40,833 nucleotides of DNA from an uncultured Granulosicoccaceae bacterium (GTDB lineage Bacteria; Pseudomonadota; Gammaproteobacteria; Granulosicoccales; Granulosicoccaceae). Shown here piece by piece: positions 25,332 to 33,243 of the stretch. The stretch lies in NCBI GenBank assembly GCA_937928685.1, contig CALGJU010000213.1, positions 1 to 40,833 of the forward strand, in the 5' to 3' direction. The notes beneath the pieces are model-generated. The model had not been told where the DNA came from. It was given only the letters and a program-made list of their open reading frames with translations, and made no database searches. The position numbers and the translations under genes were made by a program. Each line of letters starts with the position of its first letter. Position 1 is the first letter of the stretch.

Positions 25332-25553
25332 TTTCACATCCTCGAATTCGGGTACGTTTGTAACATCGTATAGCGACCGAATGTAGCAGTAAAAATAGCC
25401 TGATGAATGACAGGTTGGTGTAGTTGTCAATTCTTTTCATTGCTTAACCAATTCTGAAGATCGGTTCAAAGAGACAACAATGCGCTACAACAGCGATTTC
25501 ACTCTTCATCAGGTTCTTGCGAGCCAGCGGTTTCAGAAGTAAGTCGAGTGGCT

Positions 25554-26756
25554 TTATCTAGTGAGTTGTGGACGCTGAATCCATTCCAGCCTGATGCTGA
25601 TCAATAACAATGAAGCAAAGGTCATCCATATTGCGCCACCGATGAGTAGTGTGTTCCAGTTAACCCCTGCGTCCAGTAAGTAACCGAAAATTACCGGGCC
25701 AAGTGCAGTGCCGAATACCATGCACGCATGGGTGAGCGCGCGGATGGCACCAATGTGATCAGACCCATACAGCTCCAGCCATAGTGCACTGACGGCAGGT
25801 GTTCCAATGCCAACGGTTGCTCCAATGAGAGCGTAGTAGATAAACGGCAAGGTAGAGGTTTGCAGAAACACTGCAACAAGCACTGCAGCGATAAAGGGCA
25901 GCAGGTAATACCGCACCACGCGGGCGCCGCTATACCGATCAACCAATACCCCGACGAGTAATGAGCTGAGTACCGCAGCAATTGAATAGGCGGCGATGCC
26001 TGCGGCCCAATAGGGTAGTGTGAATCCTTTACTTTCAGCCAGACTCTGTTGATGAAAAAAAAGTGCGGTGGAAATTATTGATGGTGAAAAAATTGCCGGT
26101 GCCATCATCCAGAATCTTCGATCTCTCATCACTTGCGATCGATTCCATGACGTTGGATCGCTGCTTTGAGTGTGGCTTGATCGACTGACAGTTTTGAGCT
26201 GTTGCAATAACAGTTGTGCAACGATCGCGATAACCATAATGACCAACACAGCGTATACGATCCAGGTTTGCCTCCAGCCGTAGGCACTGATTAGTGCCAC
26301 CGTGCAGAACGGTAGGATGATTTCACCAGTCGAATATCCGAGCCCTACCAGGCTGACACTGCGACCTCTATATTCTGCCTGCACCCGTGATGCGGTGGTG
26401 ATGCCAGTGTGGCCTGACAGGCCCTGGCCGAATAAGCGCAACATAAAGAACGCCAGTATCAATGTAGCTGCAGAGTTGACGTTGGCGATAGTGAAACATG
26501 CCGCCGCCAAGCCGATATTGACAAAGGCGGTGTAAAATCTCAGGTCGAACTGATCGATGAGTTTGCCTAGCCAGATAACAGCAATCGCGCTTAACAGCGT
26601 GCCGATAAAATAGAGGCCACCGATGTCGCCATGGCTCAGATTAAAGGCGCCACGAAGCGCCGGGTTGAACAGCGAGATAAAAAAGGTTTGCCCAAACCCT
26701 GAAGACAGCGTCATCAGAAAGCCGAAGCCGATAGTTGCCGCGAGTGGTTTGTTCAA
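25554..26756 (-). CDS. MFS transporter
   Basis: A 400-residue permease with twelve predicted helices in two halves, separated by a hydrophilic loop near residues 190-215 (SRSSHTQSSDPTSWNRSQVMRDRR, split here by eye). The loop between helices 2 and 3 has GKLIDQFDLRFYT, a relaxed form of the MFS motif A. The start is the TTG at 26756 (LNKPLAATIGF); a stop lies about 60 bases further up and no ATG fits except one inside helix 1. No substrate-specific motif can be read. It resembles small-metabolite uptake or efflux carriers of the MFS_1 type. It stands alone, divergent from the giant lipoprotein gene. Confidence 0.85.
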   Translation of the reverse strand: MNKPLAATIGFGFLMTLSSGFGQTFFISLFNPALRGAFNLSHGDIGGLYFIGTLLSAIAVIWLGKLIDQFDLRFYTAFVNIGLAAACFTIANVNSAATLILAFFMLRLFGQGLSGHTGITTASRVQAEYRGRSVSLVGLGYSTGEIILPFCTVALISAYGWRQTWIVYAVLVIMVIAIVAQLLLQQLKTVSRSSHTQSSDPTSWNRSQVMRDRRFWMMAPAIFSPSIISTALFFHQQSLAESKGFTLPYWAAGIAAYSIAAVLSSLLVGVLVDRYSGARVVRYYLLPFIAAVLVAVFLQTSTLPFIYYALIGATVGIGTPAVSALWLELYGSDHIGAIRALTHACMVFGTALGPVIFGYLLDAGVNWNTLLIGGAIWMTFASLLLISIRLEWIQRPQLTR

Positions 26757-27144
26757 AGACGTAATTACTCTATTCGTGACGCCAACGTGGCTTGTAAGAA
26801 GGCGACGTTGATATTAGTCAATTGTGGAGTTTAATGGCGCCATTTGTGTGGATTCCAACCACTGAGTGGTGGACGTTAAAGCACCATATAGCTGTTAGAT
26901 TGAATAGACTGATAACAGGTCGGGCCTCGCGGATCATACACATGCATGGGCCTTCACCCTAATATTTCTCTTCAGCAGAACTTGAGTGTCCAAGCGTTAA
27001 TGTTGTCTTGTTTGCGCACTCGGTTCACTCCGCATGAATCAATAACTCCATTTGTCGCTCAAATTTGTCTCATTGCTTAAATGGCGTAAAGCAATTATTG
27101 ATATTGCCGTTTCAGATTGGAGAGCCGCTTTTCTATGGAAGAAC
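26757..27144. other. Intergenic region upstream of the giant lipoprotein gene
   Basis: 388 bases between divergent genes. A perfect small inverted repeat ACCACT-G-AGTGGT at 26858-26870 could be an operator. The frame of the lipoprotein gene is open through 27052-27144 with a TTG at 27052, but no ribosome site supports translation from there. I see no clear promoter hexamers. Confidence 0.45.
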
Positions 27145-30100
27145 ATGCATTTTATCAAGCAAATAGCAATGGTTGTGGGCATTGTCTTCCTATTAACAGG
27201 CTGTGGTGTTGACAATAATACTAACGCCCCGGGTTTTGAATCTGCGCTGGTGCAGGTGCCACTGAAAGATCGTCGCATTGCGATTGTCCATTCGCAGACA
27301 AGCAAGGCAGGATTTTACGATCCATTTGCTTATAACCAACTTTTTGCGTCAGTACAGCATCAATCAATGATGGCTGGCATTCCGTTTGATCTGCTCGATG
27401 AAGCAGGCCTTGCGTCGACGGCCAACCTGCTCGACTACGATCTCATCGTTATTCCGAGTTTCACACGTGTGAATGCAGCTGACCGGGCGGCAATAAAAAC
27501 TCGTTTGCTTCAAGCGCAGGAAAATGGAGTGGGCTTGATAGCCTCTGGTGAGTTTCTGTCATTGATGCCTGACGGCTCTGCATTTGCAGACTACAGCAGC
27601 GCGATGGTTGAAGTGCTCGGCGTAGAGCCGACAGAATTTCTAAGTGGAGTGGCTGCCTCTGTCAGGGTGGCCAATAATACCCATCCGGTGAGTAAAGTTT
27701 ATCAGCCAGATGAAGAACTGACTGCCTACGAGCAAATTTGGTTTGGTCATTTCACCGCGGTAGAAGGCGAACAGTCAACACCGCTTACTTTAATTAGGTC
27801 CGGCGCAGCCACTTATAACGGCGCGCAAATAATCGATCGCGCCAGCCGTGTGGTGCACTTCGCGAATGAAGAAGTGATGGCGGATAACAATCTATTGTGG
27901 CGGGTCATTCAGTGGATGGTTTATGGAGACGTAGCGCCTGTGTCACTGCAGGTGTCGAGATCAGATCATGTGTTTTTAGCGCGCAACGATATGGATCAGG
28001 CCATGATAGCCGCGGAGCTTGCGCAAACCGAAATACCGCTGCTGGAAATCATAAAAGAGTGGAAGCGTGACTACAATTTCGTTGGCTCTTATTACATCGA
28101 TATCGGTAATAATCCAGCCGCAGGTGAGTACACTGATTGGGGTGTATCAGCACCGTTGTATCAACAGTATATTGCGCTTGGCAACGAGATCGGCACGCAC
28201 TCGTGGACACACCCGCATCATACCAGCGACCTGACAGCCGAGGAACTAAAGTTCGAATTCCAGGACAGTGCGGCAGAAATTGCAACGCAGATGGGTGTGC
28301 CGGTTGCCGGGGCCGCTGTGCCCGGAAATTCCGAATCGCTGTTTGTAGTGGAAACACTTAATCCATGGCTTGACTACTTGAGCGGTCGCTCTGGAACCGT
28401 TGGTTCCGGCTATCCCGGTGCTTTCGGTTTTCTGGAGCCGCAGCATGACATGATGTACTTCAGCCTAAACCTATCTCCGGATTTTGGTTTGATTGATTTT
28501 CAAAACTACACTCCAGCCCAGGCCAAAGTGATCTGGAAAAGTGAAATTGATAACGCGCTCAAACATGCTCAGCGGCCGATCGTGCATTGGTTGTGGCATG
28601 ACTATGGTCCCACTACGCAGACAGCGGCTGGCTTGTACACCAAAGATATGTTCACTGATACGATTGCTTATGCAAAAGATCTTGGTGCTGAATTCACCAC
28701 CGTAGACGACATGCATAAACGAATTCGTACCTTTGCAGGTGCCAACTTAACGGTCGGGTCGTCCAATGTGATCAACGCGTCGGTAACGGCTGCAGGTGTG
28801 GGGCAGTTCGCATTAAAGGTGGCAGATGATGTACAAATTAAAAAGGTAGAAAACTGGTATGCGTACGATGACGCACAGGTCTTTTTGCCCGAAGACGGCG
28901 GGCAGTTTGAAATATCTCTGGGCCCGGTGGCGGATGCGGTAACTCACATTACTCAGCTGCCGATGCGTGCGCGTTTGATAACATTGACGGGTGACGGTAA
29001 TCAGCTGAGTTTCAGCATGCAAGGTGAAGGTGAAGTAACCATCGAGCTAAGTGAGGGAATGAAGCAAAACGTGTCTGTCACTGGCGCAGATTCATTTACC
29101 GAGAACGAAGGCGTGCTTACTTTGCGCTTTAATAGCTCGTCTATCTACAATGTAGAAATCACGGCTGTGGCTCCGATCAACACAGCGCCTGTTGCGCCCG
29201 GTGGGTCAATAGAGGCGGAGTCTTCGGTGACCACATCCATTACATTGTCTGGTTCAGATAGTGATGGTGATGTGTTGAGTTATTTGATTCAAACTCAGCC
29301 GGTAAACGGCACGCTTGCTGGCACAGCGCCCAATCTTGTGTATGTATCAAACGCTGGCTACGAAGGTGCTGATTCGTTTAGTTACCTGGTTAACGATGGT
29401 GCAGTGGACAGTGAATCAGCGCAGTTTACTGTGGTGGTGACATTACCACCGCCGCCGAATACGGCACCACTTGCGAATGAGCTGGTGCTGGAAACGGTAG
29501 TAGATCAACCGCTGCCTTTCAGGCTAAGTGGAAGTGACAATGAAAATCAACCATTGTCGTTTGCAGTTACCGGGCAACCTGCCAGTGGTGTCATCAGCGG
29601 CACAGTGCCTGATTTGATCTATACGCCAAATGCGGGCTTCTCCGGTCGCGATTCAATTGAATTTACCGTCAGTGATTCAGCCGTAACCAGTACGCCTGGT
29701 ACTGTGGTTTTTAATGTAGAGCCGCAGCTTAGCGAGGCCATTGGTACTATTTCCAACCCTGCCGTTATTGCGTTGGATGGCAACATCACCGACTGGGGCA
29801 ATCTGGTTTCGTTCGGTGAAGAGCCACAAGAGGTGACGGGAGTAAACAACACTATTGACTGGCGTGAGGCGTGGATGGGACATGACGCCACGCATCTGTA
29901 CCTGGCTTATCGTGAGTACGATACAGCTCAGTTGCTGTGGGGTAACCAGATTTTCATCGACACAGACAGTGATTCGGTCAGCGGGTTTCGTGGCTTCTCC
30001 AGAGAGTATACGATTGGTGCGGATTATATGATCGAAGGTAACGCGTTGTTTCGTTATGATTCGGACCTTCAGGATCAGTGGTTGTGGACTTTTATCGGCA

Positions 30101-32013
30101 GTGTAGAAACCGCCGTCAATGGAGATACCGTTGAGCTTAAATTGGCTCGCTCAGCGCTGGATAATCCTGACAACCTACTGTTATTCTTTCGTGGAGACAG
30201 CTCTGCCTCGTCTGGTGATGCGCTGGATTTTTACCCCGATAGTGTTGCCGATCCGGCAGCGGTGCTGCGCAGCAGACGGTTCAGTTACTCAGTGAATCCG
30301 AACCCGAATATAGAAAACTTTGCACCGATTGCGTTTTCACAGTCAATTAAAATCAGTAACAACGCAAGTTATCCACTGACGCTCACCGGCTTTGATCAGG
30401 ATGGGGATCCGCTGGATTTCGTTGTAGATACTCAACCGACACAAGGAACGCTTACCGGAGTCGCGCCGAACCTTGTCTACACGCCAAACGTTGGTGCGAC
30501 TCAGGATCTCATTGCTTTTAGAGTAAACGACGGCACTGCATTTAGTAACTCACGGTCTGTGCAGTTTTTTATGCTTCAACCCCCGAGTGTTAATAACCGA
30601 CCATCCGCTAATAACCAAACACTGAGTGTTGCAGGCCCCTCTGCCTCGTTGTCGATTACCCTTACCGGATCTGATGTTGACGGTGATGCATTGTCCTATC
30701 GTGTGATCAATCAGCCGACTACTGGTACCCTGGCTGGAACGCCTCCTGATCTTACCTACACTGCTTCCGCAAATATTGGTGTGGATAGTTTTACCTATGT
30801 TGTCAGTGACGGTGTGTTAGACAGTGCTGCTGCAACCGTGACTGTTAATGTTGAAGCACTGCCACCGGTTAACATGGTTCCACAGGCAAGTGGCTTGTCT
30901 TTGACGACGGCTTTTGACACTGCCATTGGTGTGACATTGGATGGTGTTGATGCAGACGGTGATACCTTGAGTTACACCGTTGTCACTCAGCCGCTTCTCG
31001 GTACTTTAACCGGCACACCACCGCAACTCACTTATGTGCCGTTCAATGCTGCGGTCGGATCTGATAGTTTTACGTTTAAGGTCAGCGACGGTATAGATGA
31101 CAGTGCAGTGGCAACCGTTGCCATTGACGTCTTGCCGCAAGTGCTTGCTAACAGAGCGCCTGAAGCCAACGGCCAGGCATTGGCAACAGCGTTCGGTATG
31201 CCGTTAAATATAGTGCTGAGCGGCCGCGATCCGGAACAGTCAGTACTTAGCTACAGTACGCTAACCCAACCGCTTGGTGGCACAATTACAGGCACTGCCC
31301 CCAATCTGATTTATACACCGGATGCAGCTTTTACAGGCGTTGATAGTTTCACTTTTGAGGTGTTTGACGGTGAGCTAAATAGTCCGGCCGCAGCGATTAC
31401 GATTGATGTGGGCCCAGCGCCCTCGGGAGCGATCTCGAATCCGGTAAGCACTATGACGGTTGATGGTGCGCTGTCCGATTGGAATGGTTTACAGACATTG
31501 GGTACGGATCCGGCTGACATCGCCGGTATCAGAGCAAACAACCCGCTTGACTGGCGTCAGGCATGGGTAGCCCATAGCACTACCGATCTCTTTATTGCCT
31601 ATCGGAACCATGAAGCGGTCAGCTTGAGCTGGGGTCACGGTATTTACGTTGATGTCGATGGAGATATCAATACCGGTTTTCGTGGATTTTATGGTGAGTT
31701 TCCAATAGGCGCTGATTATCTGATTGAAACTGATGATGTACAGCGTTACACAGGAACGGGCAATAATTGGGGATGGATAACGGTCAGTCAGGCAACGGTT
31801 GCCACTGCCGGTGAGATAGCGGAACTGTCGTTTCCGCTAAGTGCGTTTAATCCGCAGGGGGTGGCGCAGAGTCGGCCACAGAATTTACAGTTTTATTTCC
31901 GTGCCAACAACAGCGCTTTTGGCGGTGATACGGTGGACAACTTTCCCGATGCAGCAAACGACATCGCGGCTCCGTCTGCTCAGAGATCTTTGGCTTATCA
32001 GTTAGCGCCGTAA
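27145..32013 (+). CDS. Giant multidomain lipoprotein: GATase-like, NodB-like deacetylase, Ig-like repeats, two CBM9-like domains
   Basis: A 1622-residue protein. GGAAG precedes the ATG at 27145, and MHFIKQIAMVVGIVFLLTGC gives a lipobox with Cys at 20. Residues 40-260 look like a class I GATase-like Rossmann domain (RIAIVHSQ, YDLIVIPSFTR, GVGLIASGE) without a clear catalytic Cys-His pair. Residues 270-530 resemble a NodB polysaccharide deacetylase, with RNDMD in place of the usual TFDDG and HSWTHPHH as the metal-binding HxxxH. Six Ig/cadherin-like repeats follow in two blocks (about 682-860 and 1055-1425), each built as NxAP...LTGSDxDGDxLSY...GTLTGTAPxLxYTP...DSFTFxVSDG. Two CBM9-like domains cover about 865-1052 and 1428-1622. 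It is probably a surface or secreted polysaccharide-modifying protein. A terminator follows. Confidence 0.82.
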   Translation: MHFIKQIAMVVGIVFLLTGCGVDNNTNAPGFESALVQVPLKDRRIAIVHSQTSKAGFYDPFAYNQLFASVQHQSMMAGIPFDLLDEAGLASTANLLDYDLIVIPSFTRVNAADRAAIKTRLLQAQENGVGLIASGEFLSLMPDGSAFADYSSAMVEVLGVEPTEFLSGVAASVRVANNTHPVSKVYQPDEELTAYEQIWFGHFTAVEGEQSTPLTLIRSGAATYNGAQIIDRASRVVHFANEEVMADNNLLWRVIQWMVYGDVAPVSLQVSRSDHVFLARNDMDQAMIAAELAQTEIPLLEIIKEWKRDYNFVGSYYIDIGNNPAAGEYTDWGVSAPLYQQYIALGNEIGTHSWTHPHHTSDLTAEELKFEFQDSAAEIATQMGVPVAGAAVPGNSESLFVVETLNPWLDYLSGRSGTVGSGYPGAFGFLEPQHDMMYFSLNLSPDFGLIDFQNYTPAQAKVIWKSEIDNALKHAQRPIVHWLWHDYGPTTQTAAGLYTKDMFTDTIAYAKDLGAEFTTVDDMHKRIRTFAGANLTVGSSNVINASVTAAGVGQFALKVADDVQIKKVENWYAYDDAQVFLPEDGGQFEISLGPVADAVTHITQLPMRARLITLTGDGNQLSFSMQGEGEVTIELSEGMKQNVSVTGADSFTENEGVLTLRFNSSSIYNVEITAVAPINTAPVAPGGSIEAESSVTTSITLSGSDSDGDVLSYLIQTQPVNGTLAGTAPNLVYVSNAGYEGADSFSYLVNDGAVDSESAQFTVVVTLPPPPNTAPLANELVLETVVDQPLPFRLSGSDNENQPLSFAVTGQPASGVISGTVPDLIYTPNAGFSGRDSIEFTVSDSAVTSTPGTVVFNVEPQLSEAIGTISNPAVIALDGNITDWGNLVSFGEEPQEVTGVNNTIDWREAWMGHDATHLYLAYREYDTAQLLWGNQIFIDTDSDSVSGFRGFSREYTIGADYMIEGNALFRYDSDLQDQWLWTFIGSVETAVNGDTVELKLARSALDNPDNLLLFFRGDSSASSGDALDFYPDSVADPAAVLRSRRFSYSVNPNPNIENFAPIAFSQSIKISNNASYPLTLTGFDQDGDPLDFVVDTQPTQGTLTGVAPNLVYTPNVGATQDLIAFRVNDGTAFSNSRSVQFFMLQPPSVNNRPSANNQTLSVAGPSASLSITLTGSDVDGDALSYRVINQPTTGTLAGTPPDLTYTASANIGVDSFTYVVSDGVLDSAAATVTVNVEALPPVNMVPQASGLSLTTAFDTAIGVTLDGVDADGDTLSYTVVTQPLLGTLTGTPPQLTYVPFNAAVGSDSFTFKVSDGIDDSAVATVAIDVLPQVLANRAPEANGQALATAFGMPLNIVLSGRDPEQSVLSYSTLTQPLGGTITGTAPNLIYTPDAAFTGVDSFTFEVFDGELNSPAAAITIDVGPAPSGAISNPVSTMTVDGALSDWNGLQTLGTDPADIAGIRANNPLDWRQAWVAHSTTDLFIAYRNHEAVSLSWGHGIYVDVDGDINTGFRGFYGEFPIGADYLIETDDVQRYTGTGNNWGWITVSQATVATAGEIAELSFPLSAFNPQGVAQSRPQNLQFYFRANNSAFGGDTVDNFPDAANDIAAPSAQRSLAYQLAP
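29740..30300 (+). repeat. First copy of duplicated CBM9-like domain (coding)
   Basis: Encodes ISNPAVIALDGNITDW ... IDWREAWMGHD ... LYLAYREYD ... GFRGFSREYTIGADYMIEG. It aligns along its whole length with the C-terminal copy at 31429-32013. The pattern (a small beta sandwich with a DGxxxDW start and an acidic DTDSDS metal-like loop) resembles the CBM9/DOMON-like carbohydrate-binding fold. Confidence 0.7.
31429..32013 (+). repeat. Second copy of duplicated CBM9-like domain (coding)
   Basis: Encodes ISNPVSTMTVDGALSDW ... LDWRQAWVAHS ... LFIAYRNHE ... GFRGFYGEFPIGADYLIET at the very C-terminus. The two copies share WGxxIxxDxDxDxxxGFRGF and the final RRS/QRS-Y strand, so they come from one duplication, separated by four Ig-like repeats. 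Confidence 0.7.
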
Positions 32014-32043
32014 TAGAATTTAATTCATTCCTGATTATTAGCG

Positions 32044-32075
32044 AAAAAAAAGGCCCGATGTAGAGCCTTTTTTTA
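32044..32075. terminator. Bidirectional terminator between giant lipoprotein gene and terC
   Basis: The stem AAAAAAAGGC / GCCTTTTTTT (32045-32054 with 32065-32074) has a 10-base loop. A-run on one side and T-run on the other serve both converging genes. Confidence 0.85.
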
Positions 32076-32096
32076 TCTGCGGATAGCGTGTCAGCG

Positions 32097-32903
32097 TTAG
32101 TGGCTATTGCCGGCGGCACTGCTGTCAGCGAGCATTTTTTTCTTTTCCCGCAAGAGCTTCCGCTGGTAACGGCTTTGCACAACATCTGACAGGGCCATCA
32201 CTACGATCACGAAGTAGAAGGTGGCTTTTGTCATTTGCTGCACTTCGGTGCCCAGTATTTTCATATGTGCCAGATGGCCACCTTCGGATATCAACATGAT
32301 ACCGACGACAAACAGAATAAATAAACCCAATACCTCGTACATTCGGTTTTTCTGAAGAAAATCAGAGACCCGGTCTGCCAGCATAATCATTAGGATGCCG
32401 CTGATTACAATGGCAATTGCCATCACTATGAACACTTTTGTCAGGGCCATAGCGCTTAGGATGGAGTCAAAAGAGAACACAAGGTTCATCAGCACAATCC
32501 AGGTAATGACAGTGATGGCCGAGCTTTGCCTTTTGCTTTCATTATCATGCTCTTCGAGCGACATCATGTGCATGATTTCTTTCATCGCGGTGTAGATGAT
32601 GAAGATTCCACCGAACAACACGATGATTGCGTGAAAGTTGAAATCAAATTCCAGAATTCCCTCCCAGTGAGCCGTTAGCACTGAGCTCTGGAATTTTTCA
32701 ACCAGATTTACCAGCACGAAAAGCAGAATAAGACGGAAACCAACTGCCAGGCCAATACCCCACTTCCGCACCTGGGCCTGTTGATGCGCCGGTGCTCGTT
32801 TCGATTCCAGCGATATATACAGTAAGTTGTCGAAACCAAGAACCGCCTGCAGCAGTACCAGTAGTAACAGAGTGACCAAATTATCTAGAGTGAATAAATC
32901 CAT
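32097..32903 (-). CDS. TerC family integral membrane protein
   Basis: A 268-residue protein with about seven membrane helices. The two conserved acidic helix motifs of TerC are present: LQAVLGFDNLLYISL near residue 20 and NLVFSFDSILSAMAL near 140. These Asp/Asn residues are the likely metal site. TerC relatives export manganese or support metal loading of secreted proteins, and some are linked to tellurite resistance. A His/Glu-rich loop (HMMSLEEHDNESKR, about 112-127) precedes the second half, and the tail is basic. No other ter genes are present, so a tellurite-resistance operon is not indicated. I see no yybP-ykoY manganese riboswitch upstream. The start is ATG, with GGAG about 20 bases upstream, too far to help. 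Confidence 0.9.
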   Translation of the reverse strand: MDLFTLDNLVTLLLLVLLQAVLGFDNLLYISLESKRAPAHQQAQVRKWGIGLAVGFRLILLFVLVNLVEKFQSSVLTAHWEGILEFDFNFHAIIVLFGGIFIIYTAMKEIMHMMSLEEHDNESKRQSSAITVITWIVLMNLVFSFDSILSAMALTKVFIVMAIAIVISGILMIMLADRVSDFLQKNRMYEVLGLFILFVVGIMLISEGGHLAHMKILGTEVQQMTKATFYFVIVVMALSDVVQSRYQRKLLREKKKMLADSSAAGNSH

Positions 32904-33243
32904 TGCCCTCTCGCAGTTAGGAGTTAGTGTGAATGATAAACCACCAGTGTCTCATTGTTTCTGCTGTTTGGCGATTTACTGTAGAGAGATGTAATTGTGG
33001 TAGAAACCAGCGGTTTTTGGGGCGAACAGGTAAAATAATTGTACAGCCGATGAAAATATTCGTGTGTTGGCAGGGTTGGAATGCAAAAATATGAAAAAGG
33101 TGGCTTGAAGTCACTAACAATGCGGCAATGCAACGACGCGAGTGATGAAATTTTCCTATAGTAGGGTGACTGTACCAGACTGTTTCATTCTCTATATTGT
33201 CCTCTCGTCCCGAGCCCTCGTCTCAAGCCTTTAGTTATGACCA
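32904..33243. other. Intergenic region between terC and kinase gene
   Basis: 340 bases between divergent genes. It is AT-rich in the middle. A four-codon frame ATG ACC AAT GGA TAA (33237-33251) overlaps the kinase ATG. No Shine-Dalgarno sequence is visible before 33244. I see no riboswitch fold or convincing promoter. Confidence 0.4.

Noticed and set aside
27052-27144. N-terminal extension of the giant lipoprotein from a TTG
   Set aside because: The ATG at 27145 has a ribosome site and directly begins a lipoprotein signal peptide.
32097-32903. Tellurite-resistance operon
   Set aside because: Only TerC is present; no TerZ/D/B genes are adjacent, and stand-alone TerC is usually linked to metal export.
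32904-33243. Manganese (yybP-ykoY) riboswitch upstream of terC
   Set aside because: I looked for the conserved purine-rich core and paired arms and did not find them.
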